Shown here in pieces: positions 7,754-9,665 of a stretch of DNA of 9,665 nucleotides. The translations under genes were made by a program, and so were the position numbers. The notes beneath the pieces are model-generated. The model worked only from the letters and a program-made list of their open reading frames with translations, made no database searches and was not told the DNA's origin. The stretch comes from an uncultured Oscillospiraceae bacterium (GTDB lineage Bacteria > Bacillota > Clostridia > Oscillospirales > Oscillospiraceae): positions 1 through 9,665 of the forward strand of contig CAKUHW010000024.1 in NCBI GenBank assembly GCA_934659415.1. Reading direction: 5' to 3'. The first letter of the stretch is position 1, and every line of letters starts with the position of its first letter.

Positions 7754-8617
7754 TCAGTTTGATGCCGCCCTCAGGATCAGCAGCGCCAGCTCCGGCCGGT
7801 TGAACAGCCGGAAGCCGGGGTATGGGGTGGTGTTGTTGCCCAGCCCGCGGGAGACGAACAGGGTGCTCTCCCCCTCCCGGTACACCCCGGAGGTCCAGGT
7901 GGGGAACAGCTTCCGGTCCGTGCCGATGAGCCCGTCGGTAAAGGGCAGGCGGATGATGCCTCCGTGGCCGTGGCCGGAGAGCACCAGATCATACCCCGCG
8001 GCGGCGTAGCGGCCGAACAGGGTGTTCCGGTGGGCCAGCAGAAGCGTGAAGGCCCCGGGATGTGCCTCCTGGATTCCGGCATAGAGGGCCTCGGGCGTCT
8101 TCTGGTCGGCATAGCCGTTGGGGTCATCCACCCCGGCCAGGACGATGGTGTCCCCGCCCCGCTCCAGGGTGACAAAGCGGTTGTCCAGCACCACGGCGCC
8201 GCACCTTTTCAGCAGCGCCTTGGTCTCCGGCCCGCAGCCGGCGGCCCACTCGTGGTTGCCGGTGACATAGTACACCGGGGCGATCTCGGTCAGGCGCAGG
8301 ACCAGCGCGGAGACCGCGTCCAGCTGGCTCTCCCGGTCGATGAGGTCCCCGGTGATGACGATAAGGTCGGGCTCCAGCTCCGCCGTCATGCCCGCCAGCT
8401 TATCGCTGTTTTGGCCGTACTCGTGGCCGTGGAGGTCGGACAGGTGGGCGATGCGCAGGCCATCAAAGCCCTCCGGCAGGGCGGAGAGGGTCACCTCGGT
8501 CTCGGTGGCGGTCACGCCCCAGCACTGCCAGTACCCGAACAGGGCCAGGGCGGCCAGGATCAGCAGGACCAGAACGCTCCGGCGCAGACGGCGGCTGGCG
8601 CGTTCAGTCCTCGTCAT
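7754..8617 (-). CDS. Membrane-anchored metallophosphoesterase (YkuE/YaeI-like)
   Basis: 287 residues. An N-terminal basic stretch and one hydrophobic segment (about 14-30) indicate a membrane anchor or uncleaved signal with the catalytic domain outside (inference). Calcineurin-type dimetal motifs are complete: DLHGH (D61, H63), GDLIDR (D91), GNHEW (N121, H122), an AHRN segment (H196) and SGHGHGG (H216, H218). Relatives of this family hydrolyse phosphodiester or pyrophosphate bonds in lipids or nucleotides; the substrate here cannot be read from sequence. LpxG-type UDP-diacylglucosamine hydrolase is a distant relative, but I see no lipid A context. The start ATG (8615-8617) is fixed by an in-frame TGA six bases upstream. 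It overlaps the helicase gene by 14 nt and has little Shine-Dalgarno, pointing to translation coupled to the helicase gene. The family is secure; substrate unknown. Confidence 0.93.
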   Translation of the reverse strand: MTRTERASRRLRRSVLVLLILAALALFGYWQCWGVTATETEVTLSALPEGFDGLRIAHLSDLHGHEYGQNSDKLAGMTAELEPDLIVITGDLIDRESQLDAVSALVLRLTEIAPVYYVTGNHEWAAGCGPETKALLKRCGAVVLDNRFVTLERGGDTIVLAGVDDPNGYADQKTPEALYAGIQEAHPGAFTLLLAHRNTLFGRYAAAGYDLVLSGHGHGGIIRLPFTDGLIGTDRKLFPTWTSGVYREGESTLFVSRGLGNNTTPYPGFRLFNRPELALLILRAASN

Positions 8618-9665
8618 GGTTCATGTAGTAGGGCCGCATCAGGCTCTTGTGCTGGGTGGAGTCCTTCTGCCGGTCGGTGCGGGGCGGAGCCTCCACCGGG
8701 CGGGGACGGCTGTCGCTGCGGCGCTTTTTCTTTCCGGACAGGGAGGGGGGCAGGACGGCCCCGGCGGCCTCGCCGCTTCCGCCGCGCTTTCCCGGCTTCT
8801 CCCAGCCCTGCTTTCTGCCGTCCCGGCTGCGGGCCTCTGCCTGGGGGGCGGGGGCACGGCCGCTCTTTTTGTTCCCGCCGTTTTTGCCCTCGCCGGCGGC
8901 CCGGGCGCTCTGGGCCGCCGCCGGGCGGCGGGGGGCCAGCAGGCGGGCGGTGGCGTCCAGGATCACATCGGAATCCAGGGGGTTGGGCTTGTAGAAGTCC
9001 GCCTGGGGCACGGAGGGCTCGGCGGGCATGGTGTCCAGCAGCCGGCCCTGACGGACCCCCCGGCCGGAGGCCCGCTCCCGGGCGGGGGCGGGGGCGCGCT
9101 CCTGCTCCGGGGCGGGAGCAGAAGCGGCGGGCTCCGGGGTGCTCTCCCCGGACGCCGCGGACTTCTTCTTCCTGCGGCGCTTCTTTTTGGCCGGGGCCTC
9201 GCCCTCCGGCGCGCTCTCCCCGGCGGGAGCGCGCGCCTCCTTGGGCCGCTTCGGCTCTTCCTTGGACGCCTCCGCCGCGGCCCTGGCCGCGCGCTGGGCC
9301 TCCTGTCGCTCCCGGCGACGCTCCCGGGCGGCGGCGCGGGCCTCCGCGTCCTCGGCGTTCACGCTCCGGCCGTGCTTGTCCTTCTGGGGCGGGTCGAAAT
9401 TCTCCATGGGCCAGGGGTGATCCTCCACCACGGGGATGGGTTTGCCCAGCAGCTTCTGGATGGCCTTCAGCTCGTCCTGTTCGTCAAACTGGCAGAAGGA
9501 GATGGCCGTGCCGTCGTGCCCCGCCCGACCGGTGCGGCCGATGCGGTGGACATAGGTCTCCGGCACGTCGGGGAGGTTGTAGTTGAACACGTAGGCCAGC
9601 TCCTCGATGTAGCCCTCGGCGTTCTCCTCGCTGCGCGTCAGCTCAGCCTCCTTGGGCAGCGTACC
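8604..9665 (-). CDS. DEAD-box RNA helicase, C-terminal part with long basic disordered tail
   Basis: 353 codons are visible; the N-terminal part, with the Q motif, Walker A and DEAD box, lies off the right edge. The frame is open through the window end, so the GTG at 9588-9590 is not a real start. Seen: VFNYNLPDVPETY followed by motif VI HRIGRTGRAG (in-window residues 40-49), then AISFCQFDEQDELKAIQKLL, the end of the second RecA domain. About 250 residues of low complexity follow, rich in Ala, Pro, Arg, Lys and Glu, including KKKRRRKKK, and ending in [13 protein letters not shown]. Such tails bind RNA non-specifically in RhlE/CshA-like helicases that remodel ribosome assembly and cold-stress RNAs (family knowledge). 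Odd point: just before VFNYNLP the frame does not give the expected motif V (ATDxxARGID). First visible gene of the helicase/phosphoesterase/mnmG/prmA unit. Confidence 0.88.
   Translation of the reverse strand, partial: GTLPKEAELTRSEENAEGYIEELAYVFNYNLPDVPETYVHRIGRTGRAGHDGTAISFCQFDEQDELKAIQKLLGKPIPVVEDHPWPMENFDPPQKDKHGRSVNAEDAEARAAARERRRERQEAQRAARAAAEASKEEPKRPKEARAPAGESAPEGEAPAKKKRRRKKKSAASGESTPEPAASAPAPEQERAPAPARERASGRGVRQGRLLDTMPAEPSVPQADFYKPNPLDSDVILDATARLLAPRRPAAAQSARAAGEGKNGGNKKSGRAPAPQAEARSRDGRKQGWEKPGKRGGSGEAAGAVLPPSLSGKKKRRSDSRPRPVEAPPRTDRQKDSTQHKSLMRPYYMNHDED

Noticed and set aside
9170..9195. KKKRRRKKK cluster as a nuclear-localisation-type signal
   Set aside because: Bacterial context; a basic RNA-binding patch in a disordered helicase tail is the simpler reading.
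1..9665. CRISPR arrays, tRNA or rRNA genes, insertion sequences or phage genes
   Set aside because: No repeated spacer pattern, no tRNA-like cloverleaf or rRNA sequence and no transposase or integrase motif was seen on either strand.

Overview
The window reads as chromosomal DNA from a GC-rich member of the Clostridia, most likely an Oscillospiraceae-type gut anaerobe (inference). The basis is the high GC content combined with clear Firmicutes features: strong AGGAGG-type ribosome binding sites, a T-box riboswitch and a MurT/GatD-type gene pair. Every gene I can support lies on the minus strand, so transcription runs from high to low coordinates. The many long plus-strand open frames are antisense shadows of GC-biased codons.

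The first transcription unit enters from the right edge: a DEAD-box RNA helicase (C-terminal part only), a membrane-anchored metallophosphoesterase, mnmG (tRNA U34 modification) and prmA (ribosomal protein L11 methylation). These genes overlap by 14 nt, are separated by 17 nt, and overlap by 8 nt, so they look co-transcribed and translationally coupled. Most of them concern RNA or ribosome maturation. The unit ends just after prmA in a short U-rich stretch.

The roughly 360-base gap after prmA holds a strong promoter and a complete T-box leader. Its parts are a Stem I with a probable ATC (Ile) specifier, a UGGU tRNA-acceptor bulge, an antiterminator whose pairing can be traced base by base, and a competing intrinsic terminator. 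The leader opens a second unit, murT-like, gatD-like and ileS, which runs off the left edge. An isoleucine T-box fits ileS, but the riboswitch sits in front of the Mur-ligase pair, so that pair should also respond to uncharged tRNA-Ile.

The most unusual content is the MurT/GatD-like pair. The GatD-like protein keeps the family's overall sequence, but glycine stands where the glutaminase nucleophile cysteine should be and threonine where the catalytic histidine should be. The MurT-like partner keeps its P-loop and zinc ribbon but has lost the usual KNPxGxN motif, and its presumed catalytic aspartate region is altered. It therefore looks like a divergent pair that probably does not make lipid II amide by the known glutamine-dependent route, placed under isoleucine control with ileS. 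The IleRS also has altered HIGH (HIGT) and KMSKS (AMHKS) signatures.
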